A stretch of DNA of 64,000 nt from Azospirillum cavernae. GTDB taxonomy: Bacteria; Pseudomonadota; Alphaproteobacteria; Azospirillales; Azospirillaceae. The stretch's first letter is position 1. Each line of letters starts with the position of its first letter. This document shows, in pieces, positions 32,488-41,587 of this stretch. The position numbers were made by a program, and so were the translations under genes. The stretch spans positions 124,001-188,000 of the forward strand of contig NZ_QYUL01000006.1 in the NCBI RefSeq assembly GCF_003590795.1. Reading direction: 5' to 3'. The notes below the pieces were generated by a model. It was not told the DNA's origin. It did not search any database and was given only the letters and a program-made list of their open reading frames with translations.

Positions 32488-33661
32488 ACGCTACCGTCAG
32501 CGCGGCGGAGAGGATGTGGTGGTCGAAAGCGAAGCCGCGCTTCTCGCCCGCAACGGGGTGGAGATCGACCTGTTGCTTGGCGACAACACCGCCATCGAGG
32601 GGCAGGGATCGGTTGGTCTTGCCCTGCGCGCCCTGTGGTCACGGGAAGGCCACGCGCTGACCCGCGCGGCCATCGACCGCTTTCAGCCCGACGTGGTTCA
32701 TGTCCACAACAGCTTTCCCCTGCTGTCGGCCTCGGTGTTCGAGGCGGCGCATGGCATGGGCGTTCCGGTGGTCCAGACGCTGCACAATTACCGCCTGCTC
32801 TGCGCCAACGCGCTTTTGCTGCGCGACGGCTCCCGCTGCGAGGACTGCGTCGGGCGGATTTTCCAAGGGCCGGGCGTGCGGCGCGGCTGCTATCGCGGCA
32901 GTCCCGCCGCGACGGCGGCGGTGGCGGGCTATGCGCTGTCCCAGCGGTTGATCGGGGTGTGGGGCCGACGGGTGACGCTTTACCACGCCCTGACGCCGTC
33001 AGCGGCCGAGCGCTTCGCGCGGGGCGGCATTCCGGCGGATCGGCTGGTGGTCCGTCCGCCGTTGCTGGAATACCCGTCCGCCTTGGAGCCTGGCGGGGGA
33101 GAGCCGCGACAGGGCGCGCTGTTCGTGGGGCGGCTCAGCCCGGAAAAGGGCCTCGACAGCCTGCTGACCGCGTGGCGCGGGGTGGAGGCCCCGCTGGACG
33201 TGATCGGCGATGGGCCGGAGATGGAACGGTTGCGGCGGATGGCCCCGGCGCAGGTCCGCTTTCACGGGCGTCAGCCCGCCGCCGCCGTGGCCCGCGCCAT
33301 GGCCCGCGCGGCGCTGCTGGTCTTTCCGTCCCTTTGTTACGAGATGTTCCCCCTGACGGTGGCCGAGGCGATGGCCGCCGGGCTGCCGACCCTGTGCGCC
33401 GACGGCGGCGCGGCGGCGGATGTGCTGGGGGAGGCTGGGGAACCGAGTCTCTTCGCCCGGCCCGGCGACGCGGCGGACTGGCGGGACAAGGCCGCCGCCC
33501 TGCTGGCGGATCCGGCGAATCTGATCCGGTTGGGAGCCGCCGGGCGGGAAGCTTGGCGGGCGCGGCTGGCCCCCGAGGCGACCGTCGCCGCCGCCCTGGC
33601 GCTGTATCGCCGGGCGATCAGCGGCGGCCCGGACGGAACAGCCCCTTCAGAATCCGGCTGA
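32465..33661 (+). CDS. Glycosyltransferase family 4
   Basis: 398 residues: MRVLIVHERYRQRGGEDVVV with the GGED loop, VVHVHNSFPLLSASVFEAA, QTLHNYRLLCANALLLRDG plus a Cys pair (CEDC, GVRRGC), GALFVGRLSPEKGLDSLLTAW and FPSLCYEMFPLTVAEAMAAGLPTL with the E-x7-E motif. This is a common GT4 subtype in EPS clusters. It starts 23 bp inside the kinase gene and is the last gene of the plus-strand operon. Its 3' end overlaps the convergent flippase-WecG gene by 44 bp. Confidence 0.92.
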   Translation: MRVLIVHERYRQRGGEDVVVESEAALLARNGVEIDLLLGDNTAIEGQGSVGLALRALWSREGHALTRAAIDRFQPDVVHVHNSFPLLSASVFEAAHGMGVPVVQTLHNYRLLCANALLLRDGSRCEDCVGRIFQGPGVRRGCYRGSPAATAAVAGYALSQRLIGVWGRRVTLYHALTPSAAERFARGGIPADRLVVRPPLLEYPSALEPGGGEPRQGALFVGRLSPEKGLDSLLTAWRGVEAPLDVIGDGPEMERLRRMAPAQVRFHGRQPAAAVARAMARAALLVFPSLCYEMFPLTVAEAMAAGLPTLCADGGAAADVLGEAGEPSLFARPGDAADWRDKAAALLADPANLIRLGAAGREAWRARLAPEATVAAALALYRRAISGGPDGTAPSESG

Positions 33662-35900
33662 CGGTCAAGGCGATGAAGATGGAGTTGCCGACGGCGTAGC
33701 GCCGGGCCAACCGCTGCGGCTCCGAACACAGGCGAAACAGCCACTCCAGCCCGTTCCGCCGCATCCAGAGCGGAGCCTGCCGCTTCACCCCGGCGTGGAA
33801 ATCAAAGGCCGCGCCAACGCCCAACGCCACGGGCGCGGTCAGTCGCCGACGGTGGGCCGCCATCCATTTTTCTTGTTTGGGCGCGCCCAACCCGATCCAC
33901 AGAATGTCTGGTTGAGCCGTGTTCACGGCGTCGATCATCGCCGCGTCCTCCGCCGCCGAGGTGGCGCGGAAGGGGGGGGCCAGCGTTCCGACGATGCGCA
34001 AGCCGGGATAGCGCTGTTGCAGAGTCCGCGACAGGGCGGCCAGCGTCTCGTCGGTGGCGCCCAGCAGGAAATGCCGCCAGCCCCGCTCCACCGACGTCGC
34101 GCAGACGGCCAGCATCAGATCCGGGCCATACACCCGCTCCGCCGGCCAGCCCAGCGCGCGGCACCACCAAACCAACGGCATGCCGTCGGTCGCCACCAGG
34201 GCGGCGTCGGCGTAGGCCGCTTTCAAACCCGCGTCCCACCGACTTTCCACAACGCCGTGAACCGTCGCCAGACACACATTGGCGGGTTGACCAGCGTCGA
34301 TCCAGCCGGTGACGGCCTTCACCGCAAGGTCCAGAGTCAAAGGATCGACGCCGACGCCCAGAACATCCACCCGCGCCGCGCCGGGGCTTGGCAAAGCGGG
34401 GGGCTGGGCGGATGGCTGGGCAGGAGACTGAACGGTCGCCGCCGATCGCCGCATCGTCAAGGCAGGCCCGATGACATCGACCACCGCCTGGCGCAGCGGG
34501 CCATACGGGTTGAGCCGCAGCGAAACCGCCAAGGCCGCCGCGCACAGCGGCACGACCAGCGCCACCGACAGCAGCGGCGTGTTGGTGAGAGACAACCCGA
34601 CCAGCGCCGCCGCCACAACCGGCCCCACAGGAAGCAGCGCCGCCGCCAGATGGGCGGCCACCGCGCCCGCCGTGGCCCCGCAGGTCCGCGCCGCCGCTGG
34701 CAGCAGAAACAGCAGAGCGGCAAGCTCCACGACCACCAGACATTGGGCCACGCCGCTGGCGCGAGTCGGGGCCAGCCCCAGCAGAAGAGCGGCGGTCATC
34801 AGCAGATAGGCCGTCTGGATCATCGCGCGCGCGCGCAACCGACCCGCCCCTTCCAGCAGGGTTCCCGACACCCCGGTCAGACAGCGCGCCGCGCTCCACA
34901 CCGCCAGCCAAAAGAATGGCTCCGCACTGTCGGCCCAGCCGCCGCCCAGGGTCATGGCGACCAGAGGAACGGCGGCGGTGGCCATTCCGGCGGCGATGGC
35001 GGCGGTCAGACTGACCGTCAACGCCATGCCGGTCAGCCAGGTTCGCCGCCGCGTCTCGGGATCGTCGCCCAAACGGCTGAACAAAGGGAACAGAACCTGC
35101 CCCAATCCCACCGTCACCATTTCCAACGGCAGGATGGTCAGGGCGAACGCGCGGTCCCACATCCCGGCCTGCTCCGCGCCGCACAGGGCGAAGACCGCCA
35201 GCGGCAGCAGATGAAGCCCCGCCGAATCCAGCAATCGCAAGGTCAGAAACCGCGAGGACAGCGCCGCCAGCTCAATCCCACGGGCGCGGGAGGAGCCGAG
35301 GCCACGCCAGCGGACGCCGCCCGACCGCAAGGCGAAGGCCGCCGTCACCGCCGCTTGAACCAGCGCCCCCGCCATCAGGCTCCACACCCCGAAACCAGCG
35401 ATCGCCAGCGGCAACGTCACCAGCCCTTGGCCCGCCAGCGTCGCCGCCAGCCCCCACAGGCTGACGGCGCGGAAATCCAAACGCCGCCGGGCCAGGGCAA
35501 GGCCGGTCAAGCCAGCCCCGGAGAAGAGAGCGGTCAGGCCATAGAGCCGGATCAGCGTGGTGGCGTCCGGGTGCGCGCTCCACTCCGCCAGCCAGGGGGC
35601 CAGCAGCCAGACCGCCAGAGCCGTACCCCCGCCCGCCGCGACGGACGCCCGGAAAAGGACCGGCACGTCCTGCTCCAGATCCAGATCCGGTTTCTGGACG
35701 ATGGCCGATGAGATGCCAAGATCGGCCAGATAAAGGGCGAAGCGCACCGCCGCCGCCACCGCCGCCATCAGCCCATAATCGGCGGGCGCCAGGAAACGCA
35801 CGGTCAGGCAGGCCAAGGCCAGTTGCAGCAGGGCCGACAGGGTGTTGACCCCCCATGTCCACCGCAGCGCCCGCCCGATCAGAGCCGCGCTGTCACCCAT
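33618..35900 (-). CDS. Flippase (Wzx/MOP) fused to WecG/TagA/CpsF glycosyltransferase
   Basis: 760 residues. Residues 1 to about 485 are a 12-14 helix polysaccharide flippase (ALIGRALRWTWGVNTLSALLQL, FLAPADYGLMAAVAAAVRFA, then the GMWDRAFALTILPLEMVTVGLGQVLFPLFSRL block usual in this family). A Pro/Gln/Ala linker (SPAQPSAQPPALPSPGA) leads into a complete WecG/TagA domain from about 510: VLGVGVDPLTLDLAV, CLATVHGVVESRWD, ATDGMPLVWWCRALG and IGLGAPKQEKWM. WecG enzymes add ManNAc-type sugars to a lipid-linked acceptor. ATG 35900 follows GGGGCGGA; the extra frame to 36017 is not flippase-like. One continuous frame with no break at the junction. Confidence 0.9.
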   Translation of the reverse strand: MGDSAALIGRALRWTWGVNTLSALLQLALACLTVRFLAPADYGLMAAVAAAVRFALYLADLGISSAIVQKPDLDLEQDVPVLFRASVAAGGGTALAVWLLAPWLAEWSAHPDATTLIRLYGLTALFSGAGLTGLALARRRLDFRAVSLWGLAATLAGQGLVTLPLAIAGFGVWSLMAGALVQAAVTAAFALRSGGVRWRGLGSSRARGIELAALSSRFLTLRLLDSAGLHLLPLAVFALCGAEQAGMWDRAFALTILPLEMVTVGLGQVLFPLFSRLGDDPETRRRTWLTGMALTVSLTAAIAAGMATAAVPLVAMTLGGGWADSAEPFFWLAVWSAARCLTGVSGTLLEGAGRLRARAMIQTAYLLMTAALLLGLAPTRASGVAQCLVVVELAALLFLLPAAARTCGATAGAVAAHLAAALLPVGPVVAAALVGLSLTNTPLLSVALVVPLCAAALAVSLRLNPYGPLRQAVVDVIGPALTMRRSAATVQSPAQPSAQPPALPSPGAARVDVLGVGVDPLTLDLAVKAVTGWIDAGQPANVCLATVHGVVESRWDAGLKAAYADAALVATDGMPLVWWCRALGWPAERVYGPDLMLAVCATSVERGWRHFLLGATDETLAALSRTLQQRYPGLRIVGTLAPPFRATSAAEDAAMIDAVNTAQPDILWIGLGAPKQEKWMAAHRRRLTAPVALGVGAAFDFHAGVKRQAPLWMRRNGLEWLFRLCSEPQRLARRYAVGNSIFIALTVSRILKGLFRPGRR

Positions 35901-36245
35901 TCCGCCCCACCGGACGACGCGCGACGGCGTCGGTTGGGATGAATGCGTGTTCGCGCGCGTGACGACGAACGCCCCTGATCGGCGAATCGTCGACGCAACC
36001 AGCGATGAAAGGGGCAATGTCCTGATGCGTGCAGTCGAAGGCTGTCGTTCGCACGAGCGTTTTATGACTCATAAGCGCCCATCCGTGTCCACGTCTGCGG
36101 GGTGAATACACCAAAAGCAATGGAACCACCGTTCAAATCCGAGCCGTGTGAAAAGGGTTGACGCGGCAAGACCACCGCTTGTGACGAAACCGCGTATCCC
36201 CTATTCCTTGAACCGCCGCCAACTGAGAAAGTCGAACAACGGACT
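35901..36245. other. Divergent intergenic region between flippase-WecG and WaaL-like genes
   Basis: 345 bp. A TTGACG hexamer near 36158 could be a -35 for the plus-strand gene, but no good -10 is found at normal spacing. Short A/T-rich stretches alternate with GC. Small frames of 78-87 codons here look like chance. No hairpin of note. Confidence 0.45.
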
Positions 36246-37598
36246 ATGCGACCAAGGCGAACGCATTTCTCGATTTTCCTGGGCGTCCTAGCGGCGGCTC
36301 CCTTGCCGTTGGGTTCGAACCGCCCCTTCGCGTGGACGCTCCTTGCGGCGCTGTTGGCGGCGTTGGCGCTGTTTTGGCCATTGGCGATCCTGCGGGAACG
36401 CGGCGCCCCGTTCAACGCAGCCCGCCCTCTGGCGATTCCGGGCGTCGCCTTTTTCCTGGTTTTGGGGTGGGGCGCCGCGCAGATCTGGGGGGGCGCGCTC
36501 TTTCCCGATCTTTGGCATCCGCTGTGGCGCGACGTGACGACGGCGTTGGCGATGGCGCCGGGGGCTGTGGGTCAAATCGGGCTTGCCCCGTCGGCGGGGG
36601 TGGATGGGCTGATCCGGTTGTCCAGTTACGGGCTGGCCTTCTGGCTGGCGTATCAGCACGCGGCGTCCAGCCGCCGGGCCGACGCCATGACCGACGGTTT
36701 GGCCATCGCCGCCGCCCTGTACGCCATCTATGGGTTGGCGGCCTTCTATTCCAACTCCAACAGCATTCTGTGGATGGAGAAATGGGCCTATTTTGACAAT
36801 CTGACGTCCACCTTCGTCAACCGCAACAGCTACGCCACCTACGCCGGGCTTGGGCTGCTGACGGCCCTGGCGGCCATCAGTCGCCGGATGGACGGGGTGG
36901 ATGGGTGGCGACGCCTGATCGTTCATTTGGCGCGCCCGGCCATGCTGTATCTGTTCGGGTTCGGCGTTGGCCTTTTGGCCCTTCTGGAAACGGAATCACG
37001 CGCGGGGATTGTCGCCGCCGGAATCGGAATCGCCGTCTTTGCCTATGCCCGGCACGGTCATCGGCTGGGGCCGTGGAAACGGGCGGTCATCGCCCTTGGG
37101 TTGGTTGCCTCTGTCGCCTCGGCCTTTGCCCTGTTCCTGTATTATGGCGCGGCCAATCCCAGCTCCGAAGCGGCTGACCGGGTCAGAGTCTATGCCGCCA
37201 CCGTCGGCCTGATCGCCGATCGCCCCCTGCTTGGCTATGGTTTGGGCAGCTTCCCCGACATGTTCGCCATGGCCCGCCCGGCCAGCGTCTCCCAAGTGTG
37301 GTTGCAAGCCCATTGCCTTTACCTGGAATTGGCCATGGAGCTTGGGATTCCGGCGGCTTTTCTGCTGGTCGGCGCGGTGGCCGTCACCTTTGCGGTGTGT
37401 TTGCGGGCCGCGTTCCGCTTTCCAGAACGGCGAACCGAAGCCGCCCTGGGCTGCGCGGCGACGGCGCTGATCGCCACTCATTCCTTGTTGGATTTCAGCA
37501 TGCAGATTCCCGCCATCGCCCTGACCTGGGCCGCCATCGCCGGAACGGCTATGGGCCGTGTGGTCCACGCCAAGAGGCCCGCCGACGACAGACGGTGA
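36246..37598 (+). CDS. O-antigen ligase/polymerase family membrane protein
   Basis: 450 residues with about 12 hydrophobic segments. The conserved loop contains YFDNLTSTFVNRNSYATYAGLGLL, LLETESRAGIVAAGIGI (R in the S-R-x-G motif) and the later GYGLGSFPDMF plus QAHCLYLELAMELGIPAAFLL (H-x-x-Y-L motif), characteristic of Wzy_C/WaaL proteins. It is the second such gene in the window (the first is at 22541). One may polymerise, the other ligate, but sequence does not say which. It stands alone before the coupled trio beginning at 37719. Confidence 0.88.
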   Translation: MRPRRTHFSIFLGVLAAAPLPLGSNRPFAWTLLAALLAALALFWPLAILRERGAPFNAARPLAIPGVAFFLVLGWGAAQIWGGALFPDLWHPLWRDVTTALAMAPGAVGQIGLAPSAGVDGLIRLSSYGLAFWLAYQHAASSRRADAMTDGLAIAAALYAIYGLAAFYSNSNSILWMEKWAYFDNLTSTFVNRNSYATYAGLGLLTALAAISRRMDGVDGWRRLIVHLARPAMLYLFGFGVGLLALLETESRAGIVAAGIGIAVFAYARHGHRLGPWKRAVIALGLVASVASAFALFLYYGAANPSSEAADRVRVYAATVGLIADRPLLGYGLGSFPDMFAMARPASVSQVWLQAHCLYLELAMELGIPAAFLLVGAVAVTFAVCLRAAFRFPERRTEAALGCAATALIATHSLLDFSMQIPAIALTWAAIAGTAMGRVVHAKRPADDRR

Positions 37599-37718
37599 TG
37601 GGTGGAAAAGGCAACCGGAGCATGATACTCTAAACGACACTTAATGATGGGCATAGGTGGGGGTGCGCCACCACTCCTGAGATTGTGATTGCCCCGATTC
37701 GCCATTTGGAGCGTAGGA

Positions 37719-38837
37719 ATGAAGACGAGCTTTTACACCGGAACGAAAAGCGGCCTGCGCGCCGCGCTTCTGCTGACGGCTCTGGCGCTCACCATTCCGG
37801 TCGTTCCCGCCCTGGCCCAACAGGGCGCGCAGCAAACGCCGGGCGCCACGCTTCCCCCGGCCCTGCGCGCGGCGTTTGTTTCGGGCAACGCGCAGCAGAT
37901 GTCGGCGGCCATCAACACCCTGTCTGGCGGCAATCCGGAGCGGGCGGCCGCGTTGGCCTCTCAGGTGGTGGTTGCGGCGGAAGCCTCGTTGGCCACCAAC
38001 CCGCAGGTGGCCATCCAGGCCGCCGCCGCCGCCGTGGAGTCGGTGCGCGCGACCCCCGTCCTCACCTCCTCTCCGCAGCAGACCGAAAATGTGCTGACGC
38101 GCGCGGCGCGCATCTATGTGTCTCCGGCGGTCCAGCGGACGGCGCCCCAACTGGCCGCCTCCGTCGCCTCGTCGTCGATGACCATCGCGTCCCAGACCGG
38201 CAACTCCACGCTGATCGCGAACATGGCTGTTCAGTCCATGGTCGTGGCTGAAAGCGTTCTGGCGACCAACCCGGCCGCCGCCGTCCAACTCGCCGGTCAG
38301 GCGACCCGGTCGGTGGGATCCAGCGCGGCGGTGCAGCAGACGGCGCCGCAACAATCCATGTCGGTCGCCACCTCCGCCGCCCGGATCATCGTCAATCCGG
38401 GCGCTCAGCGCGTGGCCCCCGAAGCGGTTGCGGCGATGACCGTCTCCATCACCTCGGTGGTGTCGAATCCGACGGTGTACCAGTCGTCGCCCACCGCCGC
38501 CGTGCAGGTCATGGCGAACGCCTTTGCGGCGTCCAATTCCGCCGCGATCACCGCCTCCTCCCCCGGAACGACCGTGGCCGTGACACAGGCGATCAACAAC
38601 GCGAGCGCCAACACCACGCTCAATAATGTCAACACGAGCAACGCGTCACAGATGAACGAGATTTTGGCCAAGAATGTGCCAGCTCAACAGACGGCGCCAC
38701 AGACGGGGACTGGTGGCACGGTCGCAAACACGCCTCAGCAAAACACGACCACGACGACGACCACCACAACCCAGCAGGCGCAAGATCCGCAGGTTGCGGA
38801 TCCTGTTAGAGACACGTCCACCGCCAGCGCATCGTGA
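37719..38837 (+). CDS. Secreted Ala-rich protein with internal duplication, unknown function
   Basis: 372 residues. A clear Sec signal peptide (AALLLTALALTIPVVPALA, cleavage after residue 33) is followed by two related blocks at about 82-156 and 173-246: each contains a VVAxxxLATNP...A motif, an AARI(Y/I)V(S/N)P turn and a QRxAP segment. The tail is Asn/Thr/Gln-rich, with nine Thr in a row near 343-351. No cysteine, metal site or membrane helix is evident. ATG 37719 follows GGAGCGTAGGA. The stop overlaps the phosphatase start by 4 bp. Perhaps a periplasmic or surface structural protein; I recognise no family. Confidence 0.8.
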   Translation: MKTSFYTGTKSGLRAALLLTALALTIPVVPALAQQGAQQTPGATLPPALRAAFVSGNAQQMSAAINTLSGGNPERAAALASQVVVAAEASLATNPQVAIQAAAAAVESVRATPVLTSSPQQTENVLTRAARIYVSPAVQRTAPQLAASVASSSMTIASQTGNSTLIANMAVQSMVVAESVLATNPAAAVQLAGQATRSVGSSAAVQQTAPQQSMSVATSAARIIVNPGAQRVAPEAVAAMTVSITSVVSNPTVYQSSPTAAVQVMANAFAASNSAAITASSPGTTVAVTQAINNASANTTLNNVNTSNASQMNEILAKNVPAQQTAPQTGTGGTVANTPQQNTTTTTTTTTQQAQDPQVADPVRDTSTASAS

Positions 38838-39697
38838 CAGGTGGTTGGTTTTCGCCGGGCGGGGGCTTTGGCTGGTTTCGCACTCTGATCGGTTCTGTTG
38901 CGTCCTTTGTCGAAAACGCCCGGTCCGAGCCGGACTCTGAGGCCGCCGTCAGCCTCGTCCCGGATGGGGACGAGGTTTATGCGGTTGGCGATGTTCATGG
39001 TTCGCTGACCTTGTTGGATGATCTGTTGGCGCGCATCGGCGATGACGCCAAAACAGCTCCCGGCGTTGGACGGCGGACGTTGATTTTCCTTGGCGACTAC
39101 ATTGATCGCGGTCCTGACAGCGCCGGGGTGATCGAACGGCTGGCCGGGTTGTCCATGCCGGGCTTCACGATTCACCATCTGGTCGGCAATCATGAACTCG
39201 CGATGCTGGATTTTCTGCGCGATCCCGAAGGCGGGCAAGATTGGCTGCGATTCGGGGGGATTGCGACGCTGGCAAGCTATGGCGTTCCCGGTCTGCGCGA
39301 CACCGATGATCCGGCGGAATTGACGGCTCTGCGCGACCGGCTGCGCGAGCGGATGCCCCCGCATCACCAGACGTTTCTGGAAAATCTGCAACCCATGATG
39401 ACCGTGGGCGATTATGGCTTTGTCCATGCCGGCGTCCGACCGGGGGTCTCCCTGGCTCGGCAAAATCTGGATGATCTGTGCTGGATCCGGGATCCCTTCC
39501 TGATGTTTCCCGGACGGCACGAGAAACGGATTGTGCATGGCCATTCCATCACCCCATACCCCGAGGTTCGCGACAACCGCATCGGCATCGACACCGGCGC
39601 TTATGCCGGTGGCCCGCTGACCGCCATCGCGCTGCGCGGTTCGACCATCCGTTTCATCCAGGCGCGGCCCCCCGTCTCTCTCGCCAAGGCATCATGA
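38834..39697 (+). CDS. PPP-type metallophosphoesterase (serine/threonine protein phosphatase-like)
   Basis: 287 residues. All PPP-family metal motifs are present: YAVGDVHGSLTLLDDLL (GDxHG) near 49, FLGDYIDRGPDSAGVI (GDxxDRG) near 84, LVGNHELAML (GNHE) near 115, then GFVHAGVRPGVSL and IVHGHSITP for the later His ligands. GTG start inside the stop of the preceding gene (GTGA). Family members hydrolyse phosphoprotein or dinucleoside polyphosphate substrates. No Wzb-type phosphatase is seen near the Wzc kinase, so this could be its counterpart (inference). Translationally linked to the next gene (ATGA). Confidence 0.9.
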   Translation: MTGGWFSPGGGFGWFRTLIGSVASFVENARSEPDSEAAVSLVPDGDEVYAVGDVHGSLTLLDDLLARIGDDAKTAPGVGRRTLIFLGDYIDRGPDSAGVIERLAGLSMPGFTIHHLVGNHELAMLDFLRDPEGGQDWLRFGGIATLASYGVPGLRDTDDPAELTALRDRLRERMPPHHQTFLENLQPMMTVGDYGFVHAGVRPGVSLARQNLDDLCWIRDPFLMFPGRHEKRIVHGHSITPYPEVRDNRIGIDTGAYAGGPLTAIALRGSTIRFIQARPPVSLAKAS

Positions 39698-40950
39698 GCG
39701 GAACCGGAAGCGGGCCGGTGTTGGCGCCGGAATTTCAACTTCTGTGCTTGGCCGCCCGTCCGAATGTCGATGACGACGCCCGACAGGCGTTGAACGCGCT
39801 CATTCGCCAAAACCTCGATTGGGGCGTGGTGTTGCGTGGGGTGCGACGGCATCGGGTCGCCTTTCTGGTCCGGCCACGGTTGCGGGCTGACACGGGCCTT
39901 TCCATTCCGCGCGAGGTGGAAGAGACCCTGAGCCAGTTGGTGACGGTCAACACACGCCGCGCCTTGGCGCAGACGGCGGAGGTTTGTCGGTTGATCGACC
40001 GCCTTGCCGCGATTGGCGTGCGCGCGATCATTCTGAAAGGCGTGGCGTTGGCCGCTTCCTTGTACGGAAACATCGCCGCGCGGGGGGTTGGGGACATTGA
40101 TCTTCTGGTCGCCCCCGATGATTTTCGCGCCGCCGGGGAGGCGTTGACCGCCATCGGCTATGTTCCCGATGGCGGTCCCATGTCGGAGGCCCGTTTCAAG
40201 GCCGAACTGCGCGGCGGCAAGGATTGGACCTTCCGTCACCCGGACACCGGGGCCATGGTCGAGCTTCATCATCGGCTGGTCGGTTCCCGGACCTTGCTGG
40301 CCACCGATTTTAGCAGTCTGTGGCAGGCGCGCGCGGAAACCCATCTGGGATCCAGCGCCGTCCCCTGCCTGTCCTTTCCCATGCTGCCGCTGTATCTGTG
40401 CATTCATGGGGACTGGCACAATTGGGACCGTCTGCAATGGCTGATTGATCTGGAGCGCTGCGTCGAGGCGGACCAGAACGACGCTCTTCTGGCCTTCGCC
40501 GATGGCTCGGGCAGCGGGGGAGCCATGCGCCGGGCGATGATTCTGGGACGGGATTGGCTTGGATCCACCAGCTTCGGCGCCCAGGCTGTCAGTCGCAAGG
40601 CGCAGGTCAGCACCGACCGCTTCGTTGAACGGCTGTTCGGTGGCGTCGGCTGGCTGCGCGAACCGCCGCTGGGAAGCGCGGCGCACATGACGCGGAGTTT
40701 CTGGCGCCGCTATCACCGCTGGGAAACGCGCGATCGCTGGCGGGATATGTGGGAGGAGGTGGCGCTGGAAAGCCACCGCTCCACCGATTGGGACACCATT
40801 CCGTTGCCGGAACGGCTGTCCTGGCTTTATCCATGGCTGCGCCCCGTCGGGCTGCTGTTGCGCCATCGGGCGCAACGGGCGGTTCGCAATGGGGGTGATG
40901 TTGAGACTGAAGCATCGAATCGGTGTGGAGAGAGACCCGCCCGGTGGTGA
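39694..40950 (+). CDS. Nucleotidyltransferase-fold protein (NTP_transf_5-like)
   Basis: 418 residues. AIILKGVALAASLYGNIAARGVGDIDLLVAPDD carries the G-D-I-D-L-L-V strand with the Asp pair of the nucleotidyltransferase superfamily, together with HHRLVGSRTLL and HGDWHNWDRLQWLIDLERC, the pattern of the uncharacterised family often seen beside exosortase/EPS genes. No signal peptide. ATG 39694 overlaps the phosphatase stop. Substrate unknown. The final 25 residues run close to the IS256 remnant and look atypical, so the original C-terminus may have been altered. Confidence 0.82.
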   Translation: MSGTGSGPVLAPEFQLLCLAARPNVDDDARQALNALIRQNLDWGVVLRGVRRHRVAFLVRPRLRADTGLSIPREVEETLSQLVTVNTRRALAQTAEVCRLIDRLAAIGVRAIILKGVALAASLYGNIAARGVGDIDLLVAPDDFRAAGEALTAIGYVPDGGPMSEARFKAELRGGKDWTFRHPDTGAMVELHHRLVGSRTLLATDFSSLWQARAETHLGSSAVPCLSFPMLPLYLCIHGDWHNWDRLQWLIDLERCVEADQNDALLAFADGSGSGGAMRRAMILGRDWLGSTSFGAQAVSRKAQVSTDRFVERLFGGVGWLREPPLGSAAHMTRSFWRRYHRWETRDRWRDMWEEVALESHRSTDWDTIPLPERLSWLYPWLRPVGLLLRHRAQRAVRNGGDVETEASNRCGERPARW

Positions 40951-41400
40951 TGCGGGTGGAACTGTTCGGGGGGCGCTGCGGCGACTGCGGGCGGCGCTAC
41001 CGGGCCGAACCTCCTGCTTTGATGCCGCCGGGGAGCGCGATAGCGTCCACGAACGTGGGGGAAATTCGCTGATCGCCCTGGGGGTGGGGCATGCTCCCCC
41101 AGGGCGGCGTCTCGACCCGGCGCGTCGACGAACTGGCCCAGGCGATGGGCCTGTCAGGCATCTCGAAGTCGACGGTGTCGAAGTTGTGCCGGGGCATCAA
41201 CGAACGCGTCGGCGCCGTCCTCAACCGTCCCCTGGAGGGTATCTTCCCTGACGAAGCCTCCATCGTTCGCTTGATCGGGGCGGTGTTGTTGGAACAGAAC
41301 GACGAATGGCAAACCCAGAGCCGCCGGAACAATGACCACCTCGGCGACGCTCGAATTTCCACCACCTTGACGGACGCTATCTTCGTCGGAAAAGGCCCGA
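40951..41400 (+). pseudogene. IS256-family transposase remnant, internally deleted
   Basis: From about 41091 the frame reads GGVSTRRVDELAQAMGLSGISKSTVSKLCRGINERV, the well-conserved IS256 transposase block, then joins directly to FPDEASIVRLIGAVLLEQNDEWQ, which is normally near the C-terminus. The catalytic centre between them is missing, so the element is dead. The preceding 140 bp show no clear IS sequence. The rest of the gap to 41588 has a CAGGGG/CCCCTG dyad at about 41490-41541 and no gene. Confidence 0.7.
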
Positions 41401-41587
41401 GCGGATTATCCAGATCCCCTTTTCCCGTGGCAGCGTGCTGATGCACGCGAGTGCGTGACTTGTTGCCTAGGTCAGAGCGATTGGATACACCAGGGGCAAA
41501 TGAGGGGGCCACCAATGTCTTATCATTGACTGTCCCCTGCATAGATTTCTCCATGGTTTCCGGCACAGCTTATTGGGAGTGACATGC

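Noticed and set aside
33795-35711. 638-codon plus-strand frame
   Set aside because: Antisense to the flippase-WecG fusion; Gln/Arg-rich low-quality translation.
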